Assembly: GCA_900312665.1 (NCBI GenBank)
Contig: ONZQ02000007.1
Location: 265,156-329,155 of the forward strand
Length of the DNA: 64,000 nt
Source of the DNA: Cephalotrichum gorgonifer
Lineage: Eukaryota; Ascomycota; Sordariomycetes; Microascales; Microascaceae
Reading direction: 5' to 3'
The notes beneath the pieces are model-generated. The model was given only the letters and a program-made list of their open reading frames with translations, had not been told where the DNA came from and did not search any database. Of the stretch, positions 11,271 to 24,465 are shown one piece after another (position 1 is the first letter of the stretch; the number at the start of each line of letters is the position of its first letter). Position numbers and translations under genes: made by a program.

Positions 11271-13173
11271 ATGCTCAATATGTCCGGTGCTCACGTTCCC
11301 GGGAACCGGAACAGCACCCCCGAGGCCAACACCTCTTCGTTGCGCCCACCTTCGTCCAGGCCCGTCGGGTCTAGCCACCTTCGTGCTTCGGCGGACATGG
11401 CCGCACTCACCGGCTCGAGTCCTTCTAACAGGATCCGCCCTTCGTCCGACTTTTATGGGCAAGGTCAGCTCGGTCAGGCCCAGGGCAATGCCGACGCGGA
11501 CCCTCAAGACAAGGTGGCTCAACAGTGGCTTGCCGATATTGATCAATACGAGACGACCCTGGAAGAGATGGCGGCCGCCACCCTTGATCAAGACTTCAAG
11601 GATGAACTCAGCGCTATTGAGCAGTGGTTCAGGGTCTTGAGCGAGGCCGAGCGGACCGCCGCACTCTACGCCCTACTGCAACAGACCACGCAAGTACAGA
11701 TTCGCTTCTTCATTCAGGTTCTGCAGCAGATGGGGAAGAATCATCCAATGTCCAGCGTCCTCTCGCCTGCTAGCTTTGACAAAGGTTGGTACCTTCGTTG
11801 CCCCCCATTTATCCATTTCACAGGTACCCGATCTCGGATCACAACCGGGCCAACAATGCTAACCCAGTACCTGGCCTCTAGATCCCATGTCCAACCGCCT
11901 GAGCGATGCTATGAGCAAACTTAATGTCGATTCGGCTCGCAACTCTATGGCTCGCCCGTCAAACGCCGGAAAGCGGCAGTCTGGTCTCGATCCCTCGACA
12001 ATCAACGCAATGTTCCCGGATGCGGCGGCTGCCATTGCTACGGAGAAGGCCAAGTTCACGCAGCAAACTGGCAACCCGCCGGCTTCAAACCGCAATAGCA
12101 CCGTGGCCGGCCCCGCCGAGGTTGGAGAGCCCAGCGCCCAGAACCCGGCATCTCCATGGGGTGCGGCCAACGCGGGGGATACCTTGAGTCAGTCGAAGCC
12201 TGCAACATCCCTCCCGCCGATGGGCCAGTTTGTTCAACCGCAGCCGACCTCGGGTCTACGGTCCCCACGCCCCCCGCCGCTTGCGAGCAGCACGAACATC
12301 CAAAACACGACTCTCACGGCACCCGACACCAACCCCGCAGACCTGCCCATCTTGTCGCCCTATGCTACTGGAAGTAACAACTGGGCAAGCATGGTCAACA
12401 CGCCCATGGTTGCGAACTTCAACACGACGAATCCCAACAACCAGGCCGATATGGTTGCTAATGCAACGGCGATGAAGCTAGCCGCGCTTTCGACCGTCAA
12501 TAACCGCTTCGCCTTGGACGACGTGCGAAAGTACCGCAAGACAAAGCCGCATGAAGGCCAGGGCCAGCATCCGCCCGGGTTGGGTGGCAACCCCCAGGGA
12601 GTCCATCTCCCAGGCGCCAACGTCGTCATGATCAATGAGCACGGGCAGGTAGTTAGCCGCGATCAAATGCTCGCGCTCCAGGCGCAGCAGGGCATGGGGT
12701 CATTTGGCCAACGTTCTCGACCGAGCTCCCCCGGTCTCCCCATCCAGCAAGGGTTCCCAAGCGGCGCTGGTGGTATGACTTTTACCTCGCCCCGTAACAA
12801 TGGGTTCCTCAGCGCCTATGACGGCTCGCAACTGATGGGCAACGGCATCCAACCTGTAAATCTCAACCAGCTAGGAATCCCGAATTACGAAGGTTACCAC
12901 TCGGACCACTCGGACATGGCGCGTGGGAGGTCGCCCCGGGGTCGTCGTGGGAACTCGAAGCCTCCGGAGGACCCTACCGACCCCACTCTTCTCCAGGACA
13001 TACCCGCCTGGCTCCGAAGCCTGCGCCTTCACAAGTACACTGATAACCTGAAGGACATGCAATGGACCGATCTGGTCGAGCTCGATGACAAGGCCCTGGA
13101 GGAACGCGGTGTCAATGCGCTCGGTGCGAGGAGGAAGATGCTGAAGGTCTTTGAACAGGTCAAGGGTTTGTAG
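11271..13173 (+). CDS. vts1: SAM-domain RNA-binding protein Vts1
   Basis: A cytoplasmic post-transcriptional regulator; in yeast, Vts1 binds Smaug-recognition hairpins and recruits deadenylation. It has 601 residues in two exons, 11271-11784 and 11882-13173, separated by a 97-nt intron with a CTAAC branch. An N-terminal alpha-helical region of about residues 75-165 contains QQWLADIDQYETTLEEM and YALLQQTTQVQIRFFIQVLQ, followed by long Ser/Pro/Asn/Gln-rich linkers. The C-terminal SAM domain (about residues 540-601) contains IPAWLRSLRLHKYTDNL and NALGARRKMLKVFE, including the basic face used for RNA hairpin binding. A second ATG three codons downstream could also serve as start. Confidence 0.92.
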
Positions 13174-14142
13174 CCCCTAGTCAGTCCCCCTAAGCCCGAG
13201 TTCGATATACTAACCATGCGAGCGCAGAGGCCAAGGCGGACGGAAGGATCGTGTAGATGGTTCTCGGGACGCATTTTCGGATTTGTCAACTTGATGTTGA
13301 CGAGGCCCTCTTGATGAGACGGCAACCGCTGGTCTTGCATAGCGATTTATTTTCCCGTGGTTACTTTGGGGACCTGGCGTTTGAAACCCTGGCTCCGAGT
13401 TTACACCATGACGCTTGTTAAGAGTATATATGGCTCGGACAATCTCACTCTTTGAATGCGAGACGAAAATACGGACACGACGGTGCAGGGGAGAACTCCT
13501 TCGGGAAAGGATTATGGATGTTCTGGTGGGCCCTTTTTCAGCTCCTAGCCACAGCCCCTCTGTTATAGGAACTCTGGTCTACGGGCCTTATCACTCGCGC
13601 TCCGGAGTTCAGGATCGTGGTAATATATAGATTGATAAGTAAAAAAGAGACATGGTCATGTAAGGGACTTACTCTGGTACATGTAGATACCGTGGCTTGG
13701 TGGTCTAGACATGCTGAACAATGACAAACAACACTTACTGTCCTCTCGTCCGACCTTGGTCATGGCTTAAGTCCTGTCCGCGCTCGGAGGGTGAATGATT
13801 CTCCAACCGTTTCTGCGAGTGCTACGAACACATGTGCTCGTGATGCTAGAGATGCACTGGTTGGGCCCTGTCATTCCCGGTGGCCAAAAAGTTCATATGA
13901 CGCTTAGTCATCGATAGAAGGAACCTCGAGCCTGTTCTATATTTCAATGTGATGAAGACATTCGAACCACAAGACATTATCAACTCGAGGAAGCAACTCG
14001 GCGTCTCCGGCCTTATGCTGCCTTAAAATAGGATATCCGTGATGCCGAATCTGAGATGGTGTCGATCCTCACCTCAAACCAGTGACACCGACAGTTACGT
14101 CACAAATCAGCCAACAACACCTCACCTCTAGAGACCGCCAAC
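13174..14142. other. Intergenic region between vts1 and tfc4
   Basis: Both flanking genes are on the plus strand. This holds the vts1 3' region and tfc4 promoter. Only short unsupported open frames are present and no RNA gene was recognised. Confidence 0.5.
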
Positions 14143-17100
14143 ATGGACGGAGAGTCCATGCAAAGCCTTGGGTTCTTGGACCCTAACCTGCGCGAGATTC
14201 CGGACGTTGAAATAGATCCCGAACTCACAGCGGGGCTACATACCGACAACTATACCTCTCTGTATGTCTGATTTTTGTTTCCTCTTACGATACCAACAGC
14301 TCACTGACGAAAGCGCAGGCAAGAAGGGGAAATAGACGATGTAGACTCCGACGCAGAAAATCTGGAGCAGGACATCGAGAAGCTCAACTCATCCGTCAGG
14401 GCCTTCCTCGCCTCCCACCATGGCGTCCCGCCCCCACCCCAGGCGCCCGCCCCTTCCCGCGCCCCGGCCCGCAGCGCGAGGAAGGCCCCCGAGCCAAGGG
14501 GCGACATCAAGGCGCGGCTCTTCAGGGCGAACAGGGCGTTCATGGTGGGAGACCTCCAGCAGGCGAAGGATCTCGTGTTCGACGTCATCCGTATCAACGC
14601 CGAGACGCACCAGGCCTGGACCACGCTGTCGTCGATCTTTAGGGAGGAGGGACACATGGACAAGGCACTGATGTCGATGGTCTACGCTGCCCACTTGAAG
14701 CCCAAGGATGCTCAGGAATGGCTGAAGTGCGCCGGGTTCGCGCTGGACGTCGCGGACGAGCACCCCGACGTCGACCTGACGACGGCTAGGATGTGCTACT
14801 CAGCCGCCGTGAGCGCCGATCCGAAGAACATGGACGCGAGGCTGGGGAGGGCGCTGGCCTGTCACCGCCTAGGCCACGTGTCGCTCGCTGTGGCGGATTA
14901 CAACTTCGTCCTAGCCCAACGCCCGCTAGACCTCGATATCATCCGGAAGCTAGCCGAGGCGTGTATGGATTCGAAGGACGTAGCGACAGCGGCGGGGTCG
15001 GCCATTAAGGCCTATGACACCTTCTTCGAACACACCAAGTCGTTCCCGGACGACGGGCGCGTGGAGAAGATCGCGTGGTATGACGTCGGGATCTACTCCG
15101 AGCTCCTTGCGTATGCGGGGCGGCCCAGGGACGCCATCTTCCAGCTCAAGGCGCTGTCTCGGCGGCTGCTTGGGCGTCAGCAGGAGTACTTCTGGGATCA
15201 GTGGCAAGGTGACGATAGGGAGTTCGACGAGGACGATTCTCGCCGGGTGGATGTACCCGAATACCGTGATCTGCCCTACAATCATATCGCCTACGGCCTG
15301 GGGTTGCCCAAGGACCTTCGGGCTCGGTTGGCCATATATCGCTTGTCGGCGGAGGACACACAGGAAGCATTGGTACGTATTGTCCCGGGGGACTGGGACG
15401 CTGTAGCTGCTAACTCGCAGTAGAACCACCTGCAGGTTCTCAACCCGGCCAACCCTCAGATAGCAGCGGAAATCCCCGAGTTTTCCTTCCTAATACGTGA
15501 TCTCGCCGGCCACCTCTTCGGCCAGGAGCTCATAGGCGAAGCCCTGGTCTACTACGAATTCCTACGTACCCTCCCCGACGAACTAGACGCCGATATTCTC
15601 CTCCAGATCGGCCGATGTCATCTGGCGAAGGGTGATTCCATCGCGGCAGAGGAGTCCTTCCTTGCTGCTATAGACATTGACGCCGATAATATCGACGCGC
15701 GAGTGGAGCTGGCGAATCTATACTCGACAGCCCACGAAGACGAAGAGGCCCTAATCTTGGTGACTGAGGCCATGACGTTGCAGCAGACCCAGGCCGCCCT
15801 AGCCTCCGGGCGGACAGACGGCCAAGGCCCTAAGATGAGGAAGCTCAAGGGAGCGACGGGAAGGACTTCATCGATCATTCCGCGGCGGTATCGCCCTAAG
15901 AGGCTCGTTGACCCCGTCCGGAGGCGGCAGGAGGAGGTGGAGCGCGCGCGTCGATTGTCGACGCAGTTCGTCAACGTGCAAGAGCTCAAGGCGCGGATCC
16001 GGGACGGGGACGAATCCGTGGTCCCGGCGTGGATGGCCGCTGCCAAGGAGCTCATCGACGACTTTAGGTCGTACCGGAAGTTCTACTCGTGGGACAACTA
16101 TCTCAAGTTCTTGGGCAGGTCGGATGACGGGGTGCAGATTCACGAGCCCGGGGAGCAAGCTGAGCAGTCTGGCCTTGACGCCATCCGGCAGCGATTATCC
16201 AAAGGTACGTACGCCCCGCCCCGTATTTGACGGACCCTTTATTCCGATCGGCTGGCTAATGAGTATGTACGCCTTTGCAGCTCTCATTACTCCGCCAGGT
16301 ACGGATGGGCAGGAGGGTGCTGGCCGCGCAGCCGACTTCAAGGAGTATCAAGGCATCTCGTTCTCGAACTGGCTCGACCTGTTCATAGACTACGCCATCA
16401 GCCTCGCTGCGGAGGGACAGTACGACGAGTCGTACCGAGTGTGCGAAGCCGCGAAGGACTCTACCGTGTTTACCGTCTCGGAGGAGAACACATTCTTCAT
16501 CTACATTGCCTGGGGTGGTGAGTGGAACGCCCCGCATCAACTCTCCAAACCCTTGTCTTTACTATCCCTTATCTATTGGCTATTTCGCTTACTTTGGTGT
16601 AGCGTGCGCTATCTACGCAAGCGACGAGGAGACCTGCGTCTCCATCGCGCGGCAGATAATGCGCGACCACGTCCTCTCGTCTGACTCGTTCCGCCTCTTC
16701 TCGCTCCTCTGCCGTCTTTGCCAGTCGTCCATCTCCTGGTACAGCTCGGGCCCGGCGCAGAAGTTCGTCCTGCGCCAGATCAAGGCCATGGACGCGGCGG
16801 TCATGTCGGGGGGTGGGCAGCTAGACGTCGGTCCGCTTATGCTGTACGGGCACATCTTGTTCACATCCACGAGCTACGTCTATGCCATTCGTAAGTGTTA
16901 CCTCAACCCGCTTGAAGAAGGGGGAGAGAGAGAGAGAGAGAGAGAGACTGACGCGAGAGGGGGAAAAAAATAGACTATTTCCTCCGCGCGCTCGCACTCG
17001 ACCCCACAAACCCCGTCATAACCCTAAGCCTAGGACTCGGCTACATCCACTACGGCCTCAAAAGGCAGTCTGTGAACAGGCAGTATCTCATCCTCCAGGG

Positions 17101-17386
17101 TCTCGCCTTCCTCCTCCAGTACTACCGCTCCCTCGGCCCGGACAGGTCCGATGAGGCGAACTACGGGCTAGGGAGGACGTTTCAGCTTCTGGGGCTGCAG
17201 AACCTCGCGCTAGAGTACTACGCGCGCGTGCGGGCCGACCCCGCGGAGGAGGAGGTGGGGGAGGGGGCGAGGCAGGACGGGGAGAGGATCGTCGGGTTGG
17301 CGGCGGCGTATAACTCGTATGTGTCGTACGTTATGAGCGGAGATCTCGAGGCGGCGAAGGAGGTCGTGGGACGACTTGTTCTGTAG
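14143..17386 (+). CDS. tfc4: TFIIIC subunit Tfc4/Sfc4 (TPR protein)
   Basis: The tau131-type TPR scaffold subunit of RNA polymerase III factor TFIIIC, which in yeast contacts TFIIIB during tRNA and 5S gene assembly. It has 963 residues. Exons are 14143-14261, 14319-15372, 15424-16204, 16281-16517, 16603-16890 and 16974-17386. An acidic N-terminus (EGEIDDVDSDAENLEQDIE) is followed by successive TPR units starting at ANRAFMVGDLQQAKDLVFDV and continuing with AWTTLSSIFREEGHMDKAL. Further TPRs lie near residues 420-530 and in the C-terminal exon (ALALDPTNP, GLGYIHYGLKRQS). Introns of 51-85 nt all preserve frame. The third exon starts after GCAGTAG. Intron 5 contains a GA repeat. Confidence 0.92.
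16924..16947 (+). repeat. (GA)12 microsatellite in tfc4 intron 5
   Basis: About twelve uninterrupted GA units within the 83-nt intron 16891-16973, so the repeat makes up over a quarter of the intron. Confidence 0.9.
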
Positions 17387-18371
17387 GAATGTCTGTATAT
17401 TATAAAAAGGGCGGGTCCAAGGGGAAACTAGGGACGGGGCGTTTTGCGGAGAGGTTATATACCCGTGATGGCCAAATCAATGCTGATATTTTTCTCTCTA
17501 ACTTATCTTCCTGCGTGGCAGCGTTTCCTTTTTGAGATGGATACCTATAATGCCCTTCTTTCAGAAGGAGTATCCCCCGTCTCTTGACTCCGTCCATTCC
17601 AACCCTCCCCCCCCTTTCCCGTGGTTGCTTGCCCAAGAAGATATATCCATGAGGTCCGTATGCGGATCATGACTACCCGACTTATAAAGTCCGGTCCTCA
17701 GACCCGCCATACATCGCCGAGGCACGTCGTTCTCCATGGAGCCATGCCAATCGCCAGCATAGGGGAAGAGTGAGGATAAAACTCCGGGCACTTCACACGA
17801 CACGTCGCCCATCTCATCATGATCTCATGATACAGCCGCAAACTTCTCGCTCATTGCATCTGGAGCCCGCAAAACGAAAATAAACTTTTTTTTTTAGTTC
17901 CGTGTCCGCCTCCCCTTTCCTTGACTATTGTATCGTAAGGCATCTCTCATTCCTCTAGAAAAACGAGAACGCAGCTTTTCCTCCCCACCTCTCCTTTCCT
18001 TGCGCACAGACGGTCCTTCGGGGCATCCGGTCCTGTGCGAGAAACAAAAGCATATCCCTCACCGCATCTATTACCGACCATCCATCCCTTTCCATTTCAT
18101 CCCATCCCATGTCGCCCCTTTTCATCTCGATTTTTTTTCTCTCGCAGAAACCCGAAAACGTGGCAGTGGTCATATATGCATCAACGAAGCACGAAAACAG
18201 CACGAGTAAAAGCAGAATCCGTACCCTAAAGCCATCGCTATGCAACTCAAAGCAATGCGTGAAAAGAAAACACACCCAGAAACGAAAGAAAAAAAAAACC
18301 TCAAAGAGACAAATGGAAAAGTCCCTGTACTCGTACACGTACACAAAGCCCCCTTCCAGGCCTCATCCTAG
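17387..18371. other. Convergent intergenic region
   Basis: This lies between the 3' ends of tfc4 and the Ser/Pro-rich gene. It holds A- and T-runs (17890, 18130, 18290) plausible for 3'-end processing and one TACTCGTA motif at 18328-18335. No gene is visible. Confidence 0.5.
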
Positions 18372-21300
18372 CTAGCTGACCGTCATCAGCTGCATCCGCT
18401 TCCCCATGGCCGCAGACGAGGCCGTATCCATGGACGACGCGTGACTGAGCACCGAGTTGTTGCTCCGGCTGTGGGGTAGCCTTCTCGACGGGCTGGACGG
18501 CGGCTCGTTAAACACCCGTGTGAACGCGGGGCTCCCGTCGTGGCGCGCCGTCCGGGCTGGGCTCGGCGCGATAGCGTCTGCCCTACGAATCACGTCCGAG
18601 AGGAGGTCCCGCAGATCACTCGCCCTCTTCACAAGGGCCTTGAGACTCGCGGTGTCGAAGTGGACCTTGCCGTTTTGAGCACCAGCCGCCACGGGCGTGG
18701 AGGCAGACCGATGGTAACGATGCTGCTGCATGGCATCCATCACCGTCTTAACAATGCCTGTCACGTCCTCGCCCCCACCGCCGATGATCCTATTATCCGG
18801 TGTGCGGGGCCTCTCAGACAAGGGTCCGTCGTTCGACAGAGGCCAGCCGCCTCCGCCAAAGATGTCGTCGTCAGGAGAGAAAACAGACCGCCGACGCGGG
18901 GAGTGCCTCTCGCGCACCACTGCCGTCTTGGAAATGGTTATGTCCGTAAAGTTGAAGGCATCTTCGGACCGAGCCAGGGAGGCGGCGTCAAACCCATCAT
19001 CAACAAATCTGTCGCTGACGTCCGCTGAGATTTCCGCATGCGGTGACGACGCCGCAGGACCCCCTGTGACTGTACCCATCATGTCGTCTTCGTCCGGAGA
19101 CGCAAGGGCGATTATGCCCTCGGCCTCCTTCCAAAGGCCAACGTGGGTCCCGCCTAGCATGTCCATCTCTCGGCCGTGTCTGCAGAGCCGCTTGAGGTCG
19201 TTAACCAGTAAAGAGAGCTCCCGGATCTGACCAGAATGCGCCCTCACGCTGGACTGGGATGCTTGGATCGGCTCCGGAACGACAAAACTACGGCAGGAGT
19301 CCTTGCCTGACGCCTCCATGGCCGGCAACGCCTCCTCCTCAAATTCGAAGTCATCCCCCCAGTCCTCGCTAGCGCCTTTGCTTCCTAGGCCCCAGGTGCC
19401 AAACTTGGTCGTTGGCGCTTTCGGGTTCTCGGACTGGTCGTGGACGACCGGCACACTCTGGCTTCGTATATGGGCGGCGGTGGGACCTTTCCTAGTAGCA
19501 GCTCTGCCGCCTCTGATATCCATATCCTGCTTCCCGTGTACCGTCCTCGGCCGAGTGGACTGTCCATCCGCTTCCGGCTTGTCGTGTGTGGGTGGCTCGC
19601 TCCAGTCGAAGAGGTTACTGAGTGGCCGCTCCGTCGTTACGGAGGCCCTGCTCTCCGAGTGGCTATTGCCATTGCCGCTGATAGAGGCGAGGGCGGCTCG
19701 GATGTTCGGGTTGAGTTTCCTCAAATTTGCCGAGCTGCCCCGAGACGGTGGAGAGAGCCGGCTGGTCAGCATGTTATCACTATCCTCGCCATCATCATGC
19801 TCGAGGTAATGATCCTTGGTCCAGTCCTCGTCATCATCAGCGTCGATAGACGGACGGCCAACATAGTTGTCTGCGAGCGAGTAGGGCCCATTGACATTTG
19901 ACCTGGGGAACTTATCTCCCCTGCGAATAGTCGGCGGAGCTCGAAGGATGTTGATTTCGTGTGTAGGTCGTACAGGCGTCAGCGCCGTTTCATCGTCCTC
20001 TTCCAAGATCCGGCTGTGGTCACCATCCCAATTCCTAATCATGACTTCCTGAATGGACAGCCGCTTGCCTTTCGAGTGGCCGCCGGTGCTAGGGGGTGAC
20101 TCGTCGAACATGGACTCGAGAGGAGTGTCGGACGAGCGGATCTGCACCGATCCCACAGTACGTATGGAGTCGAAAATCGTGTCGCTCTTGAAGTCCGTGT
20201 CGTCATCCCCTGATGGGAAGTCTCTGCCGTCAAAGTCAGAGCTGTTCAGGGTTAACGATCGCCGGTTGCGGGAGAGGCTGGGTGCAGCCATAGAGCTAGA
20301 GGCCTGTGAACTACCCGACGGCTGGTGAGGCCGGGTAGCAGAACGTGGTGTCGTGATAGTTTGGGAGCCGGACATCTCGAGCTTCGATAAATCTATGTTG
20401 AAGGTGGACAGGCGGGAGATGGGCGGTAGGGGAGAGGACGAATTTCGCTTCCTCGCTTCAAACTGCCCGACACGTTGTGGCCCATTAGAAGCGCCGCCTG
20501 CAGGTTTGCTCGTGCCATCCCGCAGCGAAGTCATATTATAAGACGGGTTATGGTCCTGTGCCACGTCGTGGACTGGGTCGGGAGCCGACACGTGCCGCTT
20601 GCCTCCCTTCGCTGTTTCAGATCCCCGTTTCGGTCGACGGAGACTGCCTGACCTGGGGATCCAATTTCCCGGGGATGACAACGTCATTGAGATTGAGGGT
20701 TTCGTTTTCTTCGAGGGAGTGCCTTCCGGTGTGGAGGTCGGATTCTGGTTCGAGTCACCAGGAGTAGTTGAAGGGTTCGAAAGAGGACTAGGGGTTCCCT
20801 CCAAGGGCTTCGCCTCTTGCAGGGGAGCCGCACGCCCTAGTGCACCGGCTTGTGTCAGATATACGGGCTTTTCCCGATTGTTTCCCAGGGAAATTCGCCT
20901 AACCAGCGCTCCGGACCCCTCAGTAGCGCGTGCCGCGAGGCCCCGAACACTAATACTTATGGAGCGGGAGTGGAAGAAAGATGTCCATCCGGCTGGCCCC
21001 TCGCTCGCAGCCTGATCCCGCTCCTGTTCTAAGACGGGCCCGAAATGCCCCGGGAGTTCCCGCTCGAACGAATATTTCCGTAGGTACGTCGGTGAAGGGG
21101 CAGGGCTGGAGCCTGTCTGTGATTGCTGTTGCGTGGCTGATCTCTGGTGGCTCGTGGCCGGGCGACGGAGACTCGGTAAGTGAGATTTCGACCGTCTTCT
21201 CGTAACCGGGTCTTTGTTGTGGCCGCGGTTGGCATGTGCGGAGGGAGGGTATCGTTTTACCAACTTGTTAGGAGGTAGGGGGTGAGATATGGAACCGGTA

Positions 21301-22275
21301 GAGGGAAGAATGGGAGCGGATGAGCCGTGGGAGAAGGTCAGCGAGTGGGAGTCGGGGCCAACGCTCGACCGCACGCTCCCGGGTTGCGACAGAGGACGGA
21401 GAGAGGAGAGCCGTCTTATCCACGAGCCATTGGATGAGATCGAGTCTCGAGGGTTTTCGGCAATGGTCGTCGAGTCGGTGGGTCGGTTCCAAGAAAGGCG
21501 TCTCGAGTGACCCTTGTGGTTGTTGGCAAGGGAAGAAATTGGACGGTTGCGTGAACTGCTTGGGGTAACGGGGGAGAGGCTGAAGTGGTGCGGTAGGCTA
21601 TTATAGGGTTTATCGTCGTGTGGGGACACTTGCGAAGTGCCGGGTCGGGAGGAATGGGGGGTACCGCCGAATGCAAGGTAGTAAGGGCCTTCCCGGTCTA
21701 TCGTAGCCCTTCTTCCGTACGGCAGCGGCCGACTGGGAGTCGAGATGGTGTCGGGAGGTTCACTAAATACCAGACCGGCGGCCGCAGCGGCAACTGCAGT
21801 ACCAGTTCCAACGAGCTGCTCAAGTTGGAAATCCGCGTTAGCAGGCGTAGTAGATGGGAGGATGCAAGGGAGCAGTTCAGTATGAAGAGGAGATCTCAGA
21901 ACTCTCGAAGCAATCAAGGGAGGAAAAAAAAACACAAGAAAGATGGGTCGACCAAAAGTTAGGGCATCCTCTTTCCATTCATACATGGGCAGCCCAGGAA
22001 GAATCGACAGAGCCCGAGTTGAAGTGTGGAGTGGATAGAGGCCGAAGAAGAGGCAAGAGAAAGGAGAGAAAAAAGGAAGCACGGAATGCTTAGCGTAGCA
22101 TAAACGACCGAGTATAGGTTTCCGGGTAGGCACATCAACGCAATGGGATCCGCCTTCATGATCAGAGCTCGGTGGGCCGGAAAATCCAGGGAATCCAGAG
22201 ATGGCAGAAAGGCTAGATGAAGCAAAACAGGGAGGTGCAAGCAAACTGAGAACTTACGCTTGGAACGGTCTGCAT
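18372..22275 (-). CDS. Large Ser/Pro-rich protein of unknown function
   Basis: Function not recognised. My model has a 6-codon first exon (22258-22275, MQTVPS) and one long exon 18372-21815, giving 1153 residues. The 442-nt intron has donor GTAAGT, a CTAAC branch and acceptor GAGCAG. The open frame itself continues to 22244, but that extension reads like leader sequence. The protein opens with a short hydrophobic run (LVGTGTAVAAAAAGLVF) that could be a membrane anchor, followed by long disordered Ser/Pro/Arg-rich segments with many RRxS-like phosphosite patterns. More ordered parts are GWTSFFHSRSISISVRGLA near residue 300, and near residue 920 a helical stretch with LLVNDLKRLCRHGREMDML. The C-terminus contains another helical stretch (LKALVKRASDLRDLL). 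It is probably a conserved filamentous-fungal protein. Confidence 0.75.
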
Positions 22276-22935
22276 TTTCGCTGAAGAATGGTCGTCGTCG
22301 GGGCCGTCGTCTACTCGGCGCGAGAGCAAAGGGCGACCATGTGCGCGGGGTGGAGAGAACGGAGGAGAGATGGCTTCCAAGTGTGAGGTGGCGAGGGGAT
22401 AAGCATCGTTCTCAGAGCATTATTGAATGTCCCACGTCTGAGCCAGATTAATAGACGAGAATGCGCGTTTCGGCTATCGACGTGTGTGTGGTAGATGAGT
22501 ACGAGGCGGCAACGGCAACGAGAGACAAACGCAATCGGAAAGATGCGAACGAGCGGCTGCTTTTTTTTCCCTTCCGCTTCCGCTTCCTCAAAGACTCTCA
22601 GTCAGGTCTCGGTCGGCGGGGCCCTGGCAGCTCGGGTCTCGAAGGAAATGGCACCCAGGCGGCGGCGGGAGGAGGAAGGGGGGAGAGGAATGGAATATGG
22701 GGCAAAAAGGTGTTTTCAGAGAAACGAATTGGAAATATTAATAAGGACCCGTTCTCGTAATACCTGGAAGGGACCGAGCGGACGAGAGAAACACGGTTAG
22801 GAGCAAATGTCCGAAGTCTTACTCGTCGTGCTGGGATGTTTCCATTGGGGTGCGAGTTGGCGGGGGGGGGGGGTCGTGTCTTGAGGCACGCGGTAAAATG
22901 TACAATGCTTGTCCAAGGATGAGTAGTATTATTAG
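22276..22935. promoter_or_regulatory. Probable promoter of the Ser/Pro-rich gene
   Basis: Upstream DNA of the minus-strand gene starting at 22275. It is purine-rich on the plus strand (pyrimidine-rich on the coding strand), as in other leaders here. It contains a run of 12 G at 22862-22873. No gene is visible. Confidence 0.4.
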
Positions 22936-24430
22936 CATATGAGCTGGATGGGATTAAGAGTTATTAGGTAGCCCCTAATAACATCGCCGTCCCGTTTCAG
23001 TCCACACCTGCGAGTACAAGCAGGAGCACGAATAGGTAGTAAGGCATAGGCTAGGTGGAGCTCTGGCACGCGACCGTTCTTCGGCACAAGGACGCGCACG
23101 AGTACAGGCACGCTACACCATGCCTTCTATCCCCATACAAGTACATATGGTACTCGCATAAGCCTGATTGACGAAACATGTCAACAACTAAATTCCCCTT
23201 CACCTCGGTGATCCATGACTAGTGTACTACGACTAGTACGCGGTCCGACCGAAGAGTACACGTACCTCGAGCTGAGGCATGCGAAGTACACCGGACAGAT
23301 TCAATTGGTCCCGACTCCCTTTCCAATTGATGCGCATCTCAGGTTATGCACGTCGTTTGGAGTTGGAAGGGACCGAAGTGATGGGATAGGCTGCACAAGC
23401 AGGGCATTGTAGGGCAGGCGGGTGGACATCCAGCGGGTTGTTTGCACCAAAACCATCGGGGAGAACCACTCACCAATCACCTAATGTTTTAGTGTCAAGA
23501 CGATACCCGTATTACTCGTAGTACATTACCAATTACAAGTAGCTAGGGCCTTCGTAACAGCAGTCGGTCCGCAACCGAGTAATCCTAGTACCAACTTGTA
23601 CGGTGGCACGCTTGTACTTGTACAAATCCCACATGGGAAGGTGCGAACAGGATGGAGAAAGAGGCATCAATGTCGTCGCATCTGAATCATCTTGGGAAGC
23701 ATGAAGGCGAAGCAAGTACAGAGTCCTCTAAAGGTATACAAAGTACTTGTATCTGGGCGGGAGTATATCCAGGGCAGGCGCGGTCCATTTGATTGCCATG
23801 ACAGGGGCCAAAGTCAAATCCTCGAGATTGGTTGGTCCAGTATGCGTCAAGACATTGCGTCAGGGCCCTTACTTGCAGGATAGTAATCCCCATTAGCGTA
23901 CCCGTACCTGTACAAGTCTGGCACCAGTCCAAGACGCTATAATGGGTTCAAACCCTCAGGGCCACTCGTTGAAGAACGCACCTAACCCACCTGGTTAAAT
24001 ACAACGACAAGTACAGAGTACGGACACAACGAGCATGTATTCCTTGTATGACACAGCGGGTCCAGCCAACGCGGGCGGCGCCGGCGGGGCATCACACATC
24101 CCAGGTCATCTCATCCTCAGGGGATTACCTACGCTTACGAGCATACCTGGGTCTATTAGGTATTGCTGGGTGTGAGGTATTACTACAGCTCTCCGATCGA
24201 GTATCATCACACTCGTACGGGGTTCGTGCGGAAGGTACACCTCTCAAGACATGCATAGGCACAGCAGGGAAGCGGGGACCGGGGGGAGCGGGGGCTGTCT
24301 TGGATCAATGTGCTGGGAGATGCCGATATGCCGCACTAACTAATCGGATGAAGTTGGGAGCCGGAGAGTACTCGTAGGGGCAGCTATTCGTACTCGGTGT
24401 GGGTATACGTACTGTGGGGTTGGGGGCTGT

Positions 24431-24465
24431 GGAAGCTGGAAGCTGGAAGCTGGAGGATGGAGGAT
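24431..24465 (+). repeat. Short tandem heptamers
   Basis: Three copies of GGAAGCT (24431-24451) run directly into two copies of the related GGAGGAT (24452-24465). This looks like slippage-derived repeat in non-coding DNA. Confidence 0.85.

Noticed and set aside
23943..23955. GGGTTCAAACCCTCA resembling a tRNA B box
   Set aside because: No correctly spaced A box, acceptor stem or anticodon arm around it.
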